From Stenotrophomonas maltophilia (GTDB lineage: Bacteria > Pseudomonadota > Gammaproteobacteria > Xanthomonadales > Xanthomonadaceae), in assembly GCF_004684085.1 (NCBI RefSeq), contig NZ_SRHZ01000008.1:1-64000 (forward strand): 64,000 nucleotides of DNA. Reading direction: 5' to 3'. Shown piece after piece: positions 15,088-24,031 of this stretch. The stretch's first letter is position 1; each line of letters starts with the position of its first letter. Position numbers and translations under genes: made by a program. Below the pieces are notes generated by a model. It had not been told where the DNA came from, ran no database searches, and was given only the letters and a program-made list of their open reading frames with translations.

Positions 15088-15388
15088 ACGTGGTTTCCAT
15101 TCCGGTGCGCTGCCAGCATAGCGGCCATCCTCTGGCATCGCTTGCCTTGAATGCCTGCGTGCGGGACTGTTGCGCGGATTGCATAGGCACGCCTGGCCGT
15201 GGCCACAGCGCATCGTCACGCTCCAGGTCGTAGTCGCTGCCGAAGGCCAGAGCCGCCTCGCGCGGTGGGAGGTCTGCGTAGCAGTCCAGAAGGTACTCAT
15301 CCATGCCGGCATCACTGTGGTCGATGGCGAACAGGTGGAACAGCTCCTTGTCGAAGGCTTCGAGCCATGCGGGGTCGATCCTGGTCAT
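14987..15388 (-). CDS. Small acidic hypothetical protein, 3' end uncertain
   Basis: From ATG 15388 with a strong GGAGG seven bases upstream on the minus strand. The first 65 residues (MTRIDPAWLEAFDKELFHLF, then DYLL-like and DLPPREAALAFGSDYDLERDD) look like a genuine acidic protein. The rest, to 133 residues, becomes Arg/Pro/Gly-rich and overlaps the TonB-like gene by 101 bases in another frame. The natural product may have ended near 15150, with the current tail being read-through after a frameshift or stop loss. Not recognised. Confidence 0.5.
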   Translation of the reverse strand: MTRIDPAWLEAFDKELFHLFAIDHSDAGMDEYLLDCYADLPPREAALAFGSDYDLERDDALWPRPGVPMQSAQQSRTQAFKASDARGWPLCWQRTGMETTYAPFEHRPGTEPRSDAAGRCTRYGHGGRPAGFH

Positions 15389-15520
15389 GGGCATCCTCCA
15401 GTGGGGGTGGGCAGGATGGTCCGGCTCTGTCTCAAAGCATGGGACCAGTCCCGCATGCGCTCTGGCGGACAGCTCCCTCCGCTGGATATGCTCCACCCGC
15501 CGATACCAGGAGTCATCGTC

Positions 15521-16183
15521 ATGGAAGACCTGCTCAATCGATCCGCGCTGCTTCGCCAGGCGATCCTCTCCACGGTGGATTATCCGCTGGCGGATGACTC
15601 GCCCAGATTATTGGCGTCACTGGACGCAGCATTGCTGAGCCTTGAACACGCAGACGCCCTTCGCACGTTGCTGCAGGCTGGCATGGCGTCCTCCGCGATG
15701 GCATTGATGCGGTGCCAGTACGAGGCCTTCACGCGGGCCGTCTGGATCCTGCACTGCGCAGGCGACGAGCAGGTCGAGCTGCTGTCCCTACCGCCGGAAG
15801 CGGGAACGAGCGAAAAGGGGCTGCCGATGCTGTCGAAGATGCTGGAGGCATTTGCGGAAGTATCGGAGCTTGGCAATATGCTCCCGCACCTTGTTGAGCT
15901 GAAGGTGCATGCATGGTCTCCGTTGAACTCATTCGTACACGCAGGGGTACACGCAATGAGCCGGAGCCGCGATGGCTTCCCTGCGCCATTGGCGGTCAAC
16001 GTCATCCGAATGAGCAACAACCTTTCGATGATGGCGGGGCAGCACATCGCCATCCTTACCGGCGTCTCGGATCTGCAGAAGGAAGTGCTGCGGCTCGATG
16101 AGATCTTTGCCGAGTGCCTTCTCTTCGATGAAGAGAAACGTCGGGCCATCGAGACGGATGCACAGTCTGAGCAACCGAGCTAG
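15521..16183 (+). CDS. Hypothetical protein, DUF6988/DUF5677-like
   Basis: A 220-residue protein from ATG 15521, with AGGAG at 15508-15512. It is all-helical, without signal or membrane segments. The stretch MALMRCQYEAFTRAVWILHCA and the HAWSPLNSFVHAGVHA motif resemble DUF6988/DUF5677 proteins, which have a conserved Glu-Arg-Trp helix and a His pair and are mostly of unknown role. It lies in an accessory region next to the T4SS effector cluster, convergent with the large effector gene. A link to the effector (for example immunity) is possible but not supported by location alone. Confidence 0.6.
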   Translation: MEDLLNRSALLRQAILSTVDYPLADDSPRLLASLDAALLSLEHADALRTLLQAGMASSAMALMRCQYEAFTRAVWILHCAGDEQVELLSLPPEAGTSEKGLPMLSKMLEAFAEVSELGNMLPHLVELKVHAWSPLNSFVHAGVHAMSRSRDGFPAPLAVNVIRMSNNLSMMAGQHIAILTGVSDLQKEVLRLDEIFAECLLFDEEKRRAIETDAQSEQPS

Positions 16184-16303
16184 CCGACAGCCGATATCGA
16201 CGGCACGGAGGCGCGTTGCTGGGCCGCCCCAGCGATTGCCACCTGGATGTGAAATGACGAGCAGGGGACAACCGCTGGTTTCGCCGCCATCCGAACCTGA
16301 CCC

Positions 16304-19300
16304 TCACCCCATGCTTGCCGCACGCACCTGGATATCCTGCTGTGCTCGCTCGTCCTGCAGTTGCTGCTCCTGCTGATTGGCCAATGCACGCTGTTGCGCC
16401 TCCCTGCTGACCGAATCGAATTGCAGCAGTGATTCTTCCACCGGCGTCTGCGCGGCCTCTGCCGTTGGCATGGAAGCGCGCAGATGGGCAGGGTCGCTCG
16501 CCTCGCCCTGCACCACGAAGAGGGTATGGCCGGCGGGATGCGTTGCCGTGGCGTTGCTTACGAGCACATGATCAACGTGGGATAGATCATTGTCCTTGGC
16601 CAGAACCAGCAGGCTGGCGGTCATTTTTTCGCTTGTGGCATCGAAGCTGCGGCCGTGTTTGGCATCCAGCTCTTCCACGCCCTCGCGGATCTGCTGATAG
16701 AGCGCGTGATCGGGATGGCTGGGCTGCATCGGATTGCTTTCTGCCAGAGCGGCGGGCTGCGGGTGTGCACGCTCTGCTGGAACATGTTCTTCACCCGAGG
16801 GCTGGGAGGGGAGCGTTGCCCGATGGGCAGCGTCTCCGCCAATCTCAATGGCTCTGGGAACTGCAGCATCCAGCTCCGGATTGTCCCGGGCCGCTGGTGG
16901 CGAGACGGGGGGATCCAACGGGACTTCCTGTGCAGTCCTTATTGCCTGCTCGTTCTCAGAAGGTCGCGGTAGTGGCGTCTCTGCTTCGTCTTGAACTGAA
17001 GCGGTGGCGGACTGCACCGGCAGTGCGTCAGTAAGCATCTGCGGCTCAACATTGCCCTGATGCACATGGGGCTCAGGCTTGGGCTCTTGTACCTGAACTG
17101 GCTGGGTTGAGCCTGCACTGGCCGCAGTACTTGCGGCCGTGACATTCTGGGTCTGTCGCGCCTGCTCTACATTCGGCTCTTGCTGCGAGACATTCTGAGG
17201 ATTCACCACCGGTGCGGTCGGTACTGGTTCGTGCTCCCGAGCATCCCGCTGGGCAGCTTCCTCTGCGTGCTGCGCCGAATCGACTTGCCGTTCAGAGCGA
17301 TTCTCGACTCGCTGGCCACTGTCACGCGAAGGACGCGTGCGCTCTGGCTCAACAATCACCGCTGACGGCACTGCGATGACAGGAGCGGGCGCCGGAGCGG
17401 GCTCGCGAGCGGGTTCAACGGCAGCGTTGGTTGCCATACCTCGTTGGAGGTCACTGTCGATCTTCAGCGCCTCAACAGGGTCAATCGTCACCCCTCGCGT
17501 CTCCAGTACGGCCGCAGACGCTGCCTGCTGCACATCCACCGCCGCGCTGCCTTGGCGGTTTGCCTCCTGCAGCGCCTGTCTGTGTGCGTCCTGTTCCTTG
17601 GCGGTCAACGCAGCAATGCGCAGTTCGGGCACGTCGGGCGTCGTTGCTTGATCTGCAGGTGTAGCACCTTGCGCAGCCAGTAGCGCTTCGGGCCGAAGCT
17701 GCGATTGAGCACGCGCAATGTCTTCAATGGTGGTGGTGCCGGTGAGCACCATCCGGTTGCCGCCCGCATCACCGAAAGCCGCGATGGCACTGCCTGCGCT
17801 GGGCGCGTGGGTACGGGGGTCTGGCATCAGTTCCAGAACCACGTCGCCTGTCTTGCCCTGGAGATTCAACGTCTGCTCTACGGCGACGGCCGTAGCCGTA
17901 AGCTGCTGCTCGGTGCGCTCGATGCCGTGCCGCGCGTACAGCGCATCCACCTGGCCACGTATGCCTTCGGGTGCAATCTGTGCGGTATCTTTGAGCTGCT
18001 TGGCGATGTCATGCAGTCCGGCGATACCTTCATTCTGGCTTTGCCAGGTGATCTCCAGCTCGTCGCTCAGGTTCCGGTTGGCGATGCTGTCAAAGATCAT
18101 GCCCTTGCTGACCCATTGGCCGTCCACTTGCCGTGTGTAGGCGCTGCCGTCGCTCGCGCTCAGCGTGTTGGCGCTGGCTTCCGCGTCCTGGATGGCGCGG
18201 GGAACCGATGGATTGTTCGCGTCGCCGAAGTCGTTCCAGCGCCCCTGCTCGTGGGCAACCATGTAGCGCGCAGCCATGGCAGCTTTGGTGTTTGAGGCGT
18301 TCTGGGCGATGACCGTGCGTGACTGTTCATCCAGCGCCTGTGCCTGCTCCTCAGAGACCGGCAAGTGGCGGCTGTTGGGCACTCGCCCATCCACCATTTC
18401 CTTGATTTCCAGTTCCCATTGCCCCGAGCTGGCATCGCGTACAAAGGCGCGATCGGTTTCGAAGGCACCTCGCGCCGGCTCGGCCAAGCCATTGGCGTTC
18501 AGCCGGTAGGGATTCTGTGGCGGTGGCGGGTTCGACAGGCCCAACTCATACGAGGCCCGAGCCGCCTGCCAGTTCAACTGGCGCTCCAATGTGCCGGTGG
18601 CAACGTAGCTGGTGCGGAAGGTAACGTCGTCACCCTGTGCCGTCTGCACCGGGCGGACTTCCACGCCGCTACCGAGGTCGCTGCTCTGGACCTGCTGTTG
18701 TTCGCCCGCTCTTAGCCAACGTCCATTGGGATCGGCCGGATCGCGCGTCCAAGTGCGCCCCATCGGGTCAACCTGGGAATAGACGCGCTCGATGTCTTTC
18801 TGCTCGGCCCAACGCTCGCCGAGGTACGCACCCAGGACGCCGCCACCGATACCCGTTGCAATGGCGCCGGGCCCCGTCCATGAGCCCGAAGCGAGGCCGA
18901 CACCAGCGCCGCCAAGAAAGCCACCAACTGCGCCACCGACGTTGCGGCCGACGAAGTGTGCAGCGGTGGAATCTGCGCCTGCGGCATTGCCCTGCGAGTT
19001 CAGCTCGATCCACTTGTGCCCGGAGGTGGCGAAGTCGTGCGCAAGCAGGGCGACGCCTGCAACGCCGGCAACCTTGATGGCGGGATTGATTCCGGCGTGC
19101 ACGCCATGCGGTGCAACGTCGGCCACTGCTTCAGCAACGGTCACCGCATGGGGAGGGCCGCGTGGGGCTCCTGGCTGCAGGGGCGCGTGCGATGGTGGTT
19201 CGGGCAGGTCAGCGAACAGTCGCGGTCCTGTGCCCAGGCTGGCATGCGCGGCGACCCAGTTCGCGCGCGTGGTCGACATCTCGCTCAGGTTCAATGCGCT

Positions 19301-20125
19301 GTAGTCGTGCAGCGGTCGTTCGAAGAGCGTCTTGCTGACAGCGTCATAGCCATCGATGGGTTTCAGATGCAGGCGCACCTGCGCGACGTCGACAGGTTGC
19401 GTGCTGTTGGTAGTGGCATGCTGCGCGAGGCTGCGCTCAAGCGCCTGGTACTCAGCGGCGGACTGGCTTGCGAAGGCCAGCGGCTCGGCACCGAAGGCGC
19501 TTACGGGGTAGCCGTTGATGCGGAGTTGCGGGTGTTCGAGCGCGGTGGGCAGTTCGAAGTTGCTGAACCCACGATTGGCGGGCGCCCCATCTACGAAGGC
19601 GACAAGCGGCTTGCCTGTGGAGATGGCGTTTTCGAGGAACTGGGAACTGCCGGCGTTCCACATCATGTCCTGGAGCGCGCCTTTGTAATCGCCCAAGGGA
19701 ACGAAGCCCTGGGTCTTCATGAAGCTCTCAAACTTATCCGTAATCGCTAGGAAGTCTGGGTGCTGGGAGGGGCGATCTCCGGCATCGGTGATGTATTTTC
19801 CCCATGGCGTGTTGCCAATAATCCCAGCTTTGTAATCCGCGTCTTCCACATACGCGCCGGCACTCAGGAAGTTGGAGGCGCCAGCTCGGTCCTTCCCTGA
19901 GAAAGCGACGTAATCAATGCTTGGCGGAAGCTTCGGCGGATGACTGGCAATCTTCTGCTTGAGAAAATCCTCGTAGCTTGTGAGCGTGTCGGGTCCCGAG
20001 CCCGGCGATTTCAGGTAGTCAAGAACGACTGCCTTCTGTTGGTCAGATAGCAGGCTGCCGTCCCCCGCATTCGTTGCGGGATTCAACGTCGTAAGCGCAA
20101 AGTCATCAAACGAGAACGTAGGCAC
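16304..20125 (-). CDS. Large XVIPCD type IV secretion effector (X-Tfe)
   Basis: A 1273-residue protein starting at GTG 20125. The last ~137 residues are an XVIPCD, the signal by which Xanthomonadales VirD4 recruits antibacterial effectors: YQQIREGVEELDAKHGRSFD, LSHVDHVLVS and LFVVQGEASDPAHLRASM. The first ~260 residues form the presumed toxin; ALQDMMWNAGSSQFLENAI faintly recalls lysozyme-like folds, but I cannot assign an activity. A glycine-zipper hydrophobic stretch (VGGAVGGFLGGAGVGLASGS, about 390-430) is flanked by charged regions, and a 250-residue Gln/Pro/Glu-rich linker precedes the XVIPCD. The gene 11 bases upstream (20137-20637) is probably co-transcribed. The machinery itself is not in this window. 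Confidence 0.85.
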   Translation of the reverse strand: MPTFSFDDFALTTLNPATNAGDGSLLSDQQKAVVLDYLKSPGSGPDTLTSYEDFLKQKIASHPPKLPPSIDYVAFSGKDRAGASNFLSAGAYVEDADYKAGIIGNTPWGKYITDAGDRPSQHPDFLAITDKFESFMKTQGFVPLGDYKGALQDMMWNAGSSQFLENAISTGKPLVAFVDGAPANRGFSNFELPTALEHPQLRINGYPVSAFGAEPLAFASQSAAEYQALERSLAQHATTNSTQPVDVAQVRLHLKPIDGYDAVSKTLFERPLHDYSALNLSEMSTTRANWVAAHASLGTGPRLFADLPEPPSHAPLQPGAPRGPPHAVTVAEAVADVAPHGVHAGINPAIKVAGVAGVALLAHDFATSGHKWIELNSQGNAAGADSTAAHFVGRNVGGAVGGFLGGAGVGLASGSWTGPGAIATGIGGGVLGAYLGERWAEQKDIERVYSQVDPMGRTWTRDPADPNGRWLRAGEQQQVQSSDLGSGVEVRPVQTAQGDDVTFRTSYVATGTLERQLNWQAARASYELGLSNPPPPQNPYRLNANGLAEPARGAFETDRAFVRDASSGQWELEIKEMVDGRVPNSRHLPVSEEQAQALDEQSRTVIAQNASNTKAAMAARYMVAHEQGRWNDFGDANNPSVPRAIQDAEASANTLSASDGSAYTRQVDGQWVSKGMIFDSIANRNLSDELEITWQSQNEGIAGLHDIAKQLKDTAQIAPEGIRGQVDALYARHGIERTEQQLTATAVAVEQTLNLQGKTGDVVLELMPDPRTHAPSAGSAIAAFGDAGGNRMVLTGTTTIEDIARAQSQLRPEALLAAQGATPADQATTPDVPELRIAALTAKEQDAHRQALQEANRQGSAAVDVQQAASAAVLETRGVTIDPVEALKIDSDLQRGMATNAAVEPAREPAPAPAPVIAVPSAVIVEPERTRPSRDSGQRVENRSERQVDSAQHAEEAAQRDAREHEPVPTAPVVNPQNVSQQEPNVEQARQTQNVTAASTAASAGSTQPVQVQEPKPEPHVHQGNVEPQMLTDALPVQSATASVQDEAETPLPRPSENEQAIRTAQEVPLDPPVSPPAARDNPELDAAVPRAIEIGGDAAHRATLPSQPSGEEHVPAERAHPQPAALAESNPMQPSHPDHALYQQIREGVEELDAKHGRSFDATSEKMTASLLVLAKDNDLSHVDHVLVSNATATHPAGHTLFVVQGEASDPAHLRASMPTAEAAQTPVEESLLQFDSVSREAQQRALANQQEQQLQDERAQQDIQVRAASMG

Positions 20126-20136
20126 TACGTATCACC

Positions 20137-20637
20137 TCAAGGAACACCGGCAGGAACGTGAAGCTCTGCAAGAATGACCCAGTCATTCGGCAAGTCCGTA
20201 TAGCTCTCAGGTGGTGACGCTCCCAGCCGGACCAGCTCATCAACCTTGGCCAAGGCCACATAGCGGCGACTCTCCGGGTTGTTGACCTGGCCGGAAAATA
20301 CATTCACGAGCCCCTCCGCAACACTGCAGATGAAGGAGTACTTTTCCTCGGAGTTTCCCAATGCCTTCTGCAGCCTAAGGATGGACTCCAGAACCTGGTG
20401 CGGACTCAGTTCCAGCGTATAGCGAACTTCGCGACGTCCATGCTGTTCGACGACCTGCCTGGTGCCAAAGAATCCTGTCGCGCCAACTTGATTTTCATTG
20501 CGACGGAACATGTATTGGTACTCAATCTCGTCGCTCCCATCGCGCCCGGTTGCTGGCAGCATTCTCGGGAAGGAAATGGTCACACCGCTTTCCGGGTCAA
20601 ACGCGGTGTTCTCGACTGGCATGAATCGGATAGGCAT
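20137..20637 (-). CDS. Hypothetical partner of the large effector
   Basis: A 166-residue protein whose stop lies 11 bases before the effector start, so the two genes are coupled. No signal peptide, lipobox or membrane segment is present; the fold is mixed, with a central LSPHQVLESILRLQKALGNS helix. In X-T4SS loci the gene just upstream of an effector commonly encodes immunity. A cytoplasmic immunity protein would imply a cytoplasmic-acting toxin, whereas a chaperone or adaptor is the alternative. I do not recognise the sequence; it could equally be an unrelated gene. Confidence 0.6.
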   Translation of the reverse strand: MPIRFMPVENTAFDPESGVTISFPRMLPATGRDGSDEIEYQYMFRRNENQVGATGFFGTRQVVEQHGRREVRYTLELSPHQVLESILRLQKALGNSEEKYSFICSVAEGLVNVFSGQVNNPESRRYVALAKVDELVRLGASPPESYTDLPNDWVILAELHVPAGVP

Positions 20638-21034
20638 GGTTCTTCCCTGGAAGACCTTGTTGGTCGAAAGTTGAGTTTCGCGGTTTCGTTCAGTCCAGCT
20701 CTTAGTGGCTGCCTATCTGCGAGGTGGCTGAATGGGTAGGATGAATCCGACTCCCAGCGACATGAGTATTGTCACGGAGAGCGCAGGAACCCATCGATCT
20801 GAAGTCAGGAACGTGCGTCCAAGAGTCTTTCATCAGCAAGTCCATTGCAGCGGCTCAGCCACTATACGGCGGCGTCCCAAACCACTCCACCCGCGAGCTT
20901 TCGGGGCGCCGGAATGCACGCTGGTTCACACATTCAGAAAGCCGATCCCGCAGCTTGGGCTTCTCCACCTGCCCCCCATCCCACCTATGCCATCATCCGG
21001 CCAGGACCGCAGCACCCATCAAGGCTGAACAGGC
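20638..21034. other. Intergenic region between divergent effector genes
   Basis: This 397-base gap separates the leftward effector operon from the rightward effector at 21035. I see no convincing gene. On the minus strand a short frame around 20710-20800 reads as a hydrophobic peptide (VPALSVTILMSLGVGFILPI) without a good start, possibly the remnant of a membrane protein. Promoters for both sides must be here but no clear boxes stand out. Confidence 0.4.
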
Positions 21035-21961
21035 ATGGAGCAGGCAACACGCTACACGGCAACGCTGTACCTGGCCGCCCCCGGCACCCCACTGAAGAGC
21101 GGGGGCATCTCGCCGCGCGGTCATATGTACCTGCAGGTGGCGGCAGGCGACGAGGCCCACAGCTACGGCTTCGCACCACCGCGCCAGGCGCCGGGCGAAG
21201 CCCGCACCGGCGTGCAGTACGCGCAGGTGCGCCACGATGATGCCGACGAACATCTGGACCCGTACTACAGCCGCACCCTGGAAATCACCGAAGAGCATTA
21301 CGGCTGCCTGCGTGATTTCGCCGAGGAGCCGGCCGAGTTCGAATTCGATGTGGATCGTCCGGCCACCATCAACCGCTGCAGTGATTTCGTCTGGGCAGCG
21401 CTGCACTATGCCGGTCTGCATCCGCTGCCGGCCCCGCTGGACGGCGGAAGTAACCTGGGCGAGTTCGCGGTGCTGTTCAACCTGCCGGAAATCCAGTGCA
21501 TTGCCGCGCCGTTCCCGGGCAGCGATCTGAATGCCGAAACCCACCATGCGATGCCCGAGCGCGAGGCCGAGCATCATCGCCAGGGCGACCGCGCCATCGA
21601 TGAACCGCCACCGACGCCGATTGAAGTGGCCGGCACGCTGCTGGACCCCTCGCACCCGGACCATCGCCTGTTCGCGCAGCTGATCCAGAAGGTGGCCGAG
21701 CTGGATGCCGCGCATGGCCGCCCGTTCGATGCGGCCAGCCAGCGCATCAGCGCCAGCCTGCTGGTGCTGGCCAAGCAGAACAATCTCTCGCGAGTGGACC
21801 ACGTGCTGCTCAGCCAGCCGACCCAAAGCAGCCATGCGGCCGAGAGCATCTTCATCGTGCAGGGCGATCGCAACGACCCGGGGCACCGCCGGGCCAGCAT
21901 CGCCACCGAGGTGGCGGCCACGACCGATGTGGCCGATTCGCTGCGGTTGAAGGAGCAGTAA
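21035..21961 (+). CDS. XVIPCD effector with papain-like N-terminal domain
   Basis: A 308-residue X-Tfe. Residues 1-150 resemble the N-terminal domain of the effector at 24032: GHMYLQV, then SYGFAP, YYSRTLEITEEHY and NRCSDFVWAALHYAG. A conserved His (in GHMY) preceding a Cys (in the NRC/NCxDF motif) suggests a permuted NlpC/P60-papain (LRAT/PPPDE-like) catalytic pair, as in some amidases and phospholipases. The XVIPCD occupies about 205-308: LIQKVAELDAAHGRPFDAAS, LSRVDHVLLS and IFIVQGDRNDPGHRRASI. No obvious immunity gene adjoins it; the lipoprotein at 23416 might protect against both related effectors. Confidence 0.85.
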   Translation: MEQATRYTATLYLAAPGTPLKSGGISPRGHMYLQVAAGDEAHSYGFAPPRQAPGEARTGVQYAQVRHDDADEHLDPYYSRTLEITEEHYGCLRDFAEEPAEFEFDVDRPATINRCSDFVWAALHYAGLHPLPAPLDGGSNLGEFAVLFNLPEIQCIAAPFPGSDLNAETHHAMPEREAEHHRQGDRAIDEPPPTPIEVAGTLLDPSHPDHRLFAQLIQKVAELDAAHGRPFDAASQRISASLLVLAKQNNLSRVDHVLLSQPTQSSHAAESIFIVQGDRNDPGHRRASIATEVAATTDVADSLRLKEQ

Positions 21962-22126
21962 TCCGCGCGCCTGCCATACGCGCGCCGGCGCACGCCACGC
22001 CCCCCACCTGCTACCATGCCCCCGCTACCCAGCCAGCCCACCCCGCGCAGACAGATGCGGTGCGGGCCGTCGTAGAACGGCCCAGCGAGCCAGGACACCC
22101 TCCCGTGCCCATTCAAGGACGCTCGC

Positions 22127-23272
22127 ATGTTCCGTAATCCTCTCTTCCGCTCGGCCGCCCTGGCCGTTGCCGTTTCGCTCAGCCTCGGCGCGCCCTCCGC
22201 ATTCGCCGACAACGCACCTGCTGCCAGCGCCACCACCGCGGTGCAGCGCCAGGCCGTGGCCAAGGGCCTGTACGAGCTGGCCTACAGCCCGAAGCAGAAC
22301 GCCGTGTTCGTGGCCTCGTCCGGCGGCTTCGGCGATGACGCCGGCCCGGCCCAGGTGCTGCGCCTGAACCCGACCACGCTGGCTGTGGAAACCCGCATCC
22401 CGCTGGAGCGCAAAGCCTTCGGCGTGGTGCTGGATGACGCCCACAACCGCCTGTATGTGGGCAACACCGTGGACCTGTCGGTAACCGTGGTCGACACCGC
22501 GCAGAACAAGGCCGTCGGCACCATCCAGTTGATGGAGAAGAAGACCGGCAAGGACGGCAAGGCCGCCTACACCCACGATCTGCGCGAGCTGGTGGTCGAC
22601 AGCGCCGCCAACCGCCTGTACGTGACTGGCCACAGCAGCCAGCCAGACGTGAGCAGCGTGCTGTTCGTGATCGATACCAACACGCTGAAGGTGATCAACA
22701 CCATCGACGGCCTGGGCAATGCCAAGGCACCGGGCCTGGCGCTGGATGCGGCCAACAAGCGCGTCTACACCAGCAATCTGCTGGCCGACCTGGTGGTGGT
22801 GGGTACCGATTCGAACAAGGTGGTGGCGCAGCACAAGATCGCCGCCGAGCAGCCGATGAACATCGCGCTGGACCCGGCCGGCAAGCGCCTGTTCGTGACC
22901 GACCAGGGCTCGGAATTCCTGCGTGGCTACCAGGCCAAGAGCAGCGGCCTGGTCAGCAAGCACCCGGGCCAGCGCGTGCTGGTGCTCGACCGCGGTACCG
23001 GCAAGGAACTGGCCAGCATCCCGACCGATGCCGGCCCGCTGGGCATCCTGCTGGATGCACCGCGCAAGCGCCTGTACGTGACCAACCGCGAGGCCGGTAC
23101 GGTGACGGCTTACAACAGTGACAGCTACCAGAAGGTGGCGACCTACACGGTGCCGACCCACCCGAACAGCCTGGCGCTGGATACGAAGAACAACGTGTTG
23201 TTCGTCAGCATCAAGAACGGCGAGAAGGACGACAAGGGCGCTGACGAGAGCGTGGCGCGGATTCAGCTGTGA
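22127..23272 (+). CDS. YncE-like periplasmic seven-bladed beta-propeller
   Basis: A 381-residue exported protein. The signal peptide (to about residue 28, SAFADNA) precedes a propeller of repeated blades, seen as VLDDAHNRLYVGNT, VVDSAANRLYVTG, ALDAANKRVYTSN, ALDPAGKRLFVTD and LLDAPRKRLYVTN. Length and repeat pattern match E. coli YncE (353 residues), which is periplasmic and has been linked to iron starvation and DNA binding, its real role remaining unclear. It sits between two effector genes but has its own leader, and a strong terminator follows. Confidence 0.85.
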   Translation: MFRNPLFRSAALAVAVSLSLGAPSAFADNAPAASATTAVQRQAVAKGLYELAYSPKQNAVFVASSGGFGDDAGPAQVLRLNPTTLAVETRIPLERKAFGVVLDDAHNRLYVGNTVDLSVTVVDTAQNKAVGTIQLMEKKTGKDGKAAYTHDLRELVVDSAANRLYVTGHSSQPDVSSVLFVIDTNTLKVINTIDGLGNAKAPGLALDAANKRVYTSNLLADLVVVGTDSNKVVAQHKIAAEQPMNIALDPAGKRLFVTDQGSEFLRGYQAKSSGLVSKHPGQRVLVLDRGTGKELASIPTDAGPLGILLDAPRKRLYVTNREAGTVTAYNSDSYQKVATYTVPTHPNSLALDTKNNVLFVSIKNGEKDDKGADESVARIQL

Positions 23273-23315
23273 TGGAGTGACGCCGGGGCACGCCCGGCGG
23301 CGAGCCGCGTGAAGA

Positions 23316-23345
23316 GGCAGGGTGCTGACCCTGCCTTCTTCTTTG
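23316..23345 (+). terminator. Intrinsic terminator after the YncE-like gene
   Basis: GGCAGGGT (23316-23323) pairs with ACCCTGCC (23328-23335) over a GCTG loop, followed by TTCTTCTTT. It isolates the YncE gene from the downstream immunity/effector pair. Confidence 0.85.
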
Positions 23346-23415
23346 CCCGGTTGCAGTGCCCAGCGCCAACCCGCTAGGGTTGAAGCCCATGGCAGGGAGC
23401 CAAAGGATCTGAATC

Positions 23416-23991
23416 ATGCTGGGTATCCACCGCTGGCTGCGCGCCGGCCTGATCTTCACGCTGGCGGGCGCACTCGGTGCCTGTAGCAGCCGCGTACCGG
23501 ATGCGCCGGAGCCGCTGGATCTGGTCAGGCCGATCAACGTGGCCGAGTCCGGCCAAGCGGTGCGGTTCGAGTTCGAGACGAATGCCCGCAACTTCTATCC
23601 GGGTCGACCCTATGTGCTTGATCTCGAGGTTCAGCGACATGGACCCGGGTCTGACAGTGAGCCTGACGTGGACAATGTCCATGTTCCCTTCCAGCTGTCC
23701 CTGCAGCGCTGGGTCGCAGGCGCCTGGCAGGACGTTGCAACTTCTGATGTCTATCAGGCAAGGGCGCGCAATCTGGGGGAGCCGCTCCCCGAATGGCATG
23801 CATCGGCAGACTGGCGCTACGCGCAGCAGGTATCGATGGACGCCAGCCGATACAGGTTGAGCATCGTCACGCTGCCGATGGAAACGGATGCCCGCTACCG
23901 CCTGGATGTGCGCACGGTACAGCCCACCCCCGTGCTCCAGCATTACCCGGCACAGCTGCGGGTTCATGCGGACCCTCTCTCGGGAAAATAG
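23416..23991 (+). CDS. Probable X-Tfi immunity lipoprotein
   Basis: A 191-residue lipoprotein with signal ending ALGAC (Cys23). The mature part is predicted beta-rich: VRFEFETNARNFYPGRPYVL, then VHVPFQLSLQRWVAGAWQ and RYRLSIVTLPMETDARYRL, resembling DUF5625-type lipoproteins. It ends 40 bases before an XVIPCD effector gene on the same strand. Xanthomonadales T4SS immunity proteins are typically periplasmic lipoproteins encoded just upstream of the cognate effector, so immunity is the best reading. That would place the paired toxin's target in the periplasm. Direct evidence is lacking. Confidence 0.75.
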   Translation: MLGIHRWLRAGLIFTLAGALGACSSRVPDAPEPLDLVRPINVAESGQAVRFEFETNARNFYPGRPYVLDLEVQRHGPGSDSEPDVDNVHVPFQLSLQRWVAGAWQDVATSDVYQARARNLGEPLPEWHASADWRYAQQVSMDASRYRLSIVTLPMETDARYRLDVRTVQPTPVLQHYPAQLRVHADPLSGK

Positions 23992-24031
23992 CCGCTGTCC
24001 CACTTCTGGGCGGAATTGAAGGAGTCTTCTT

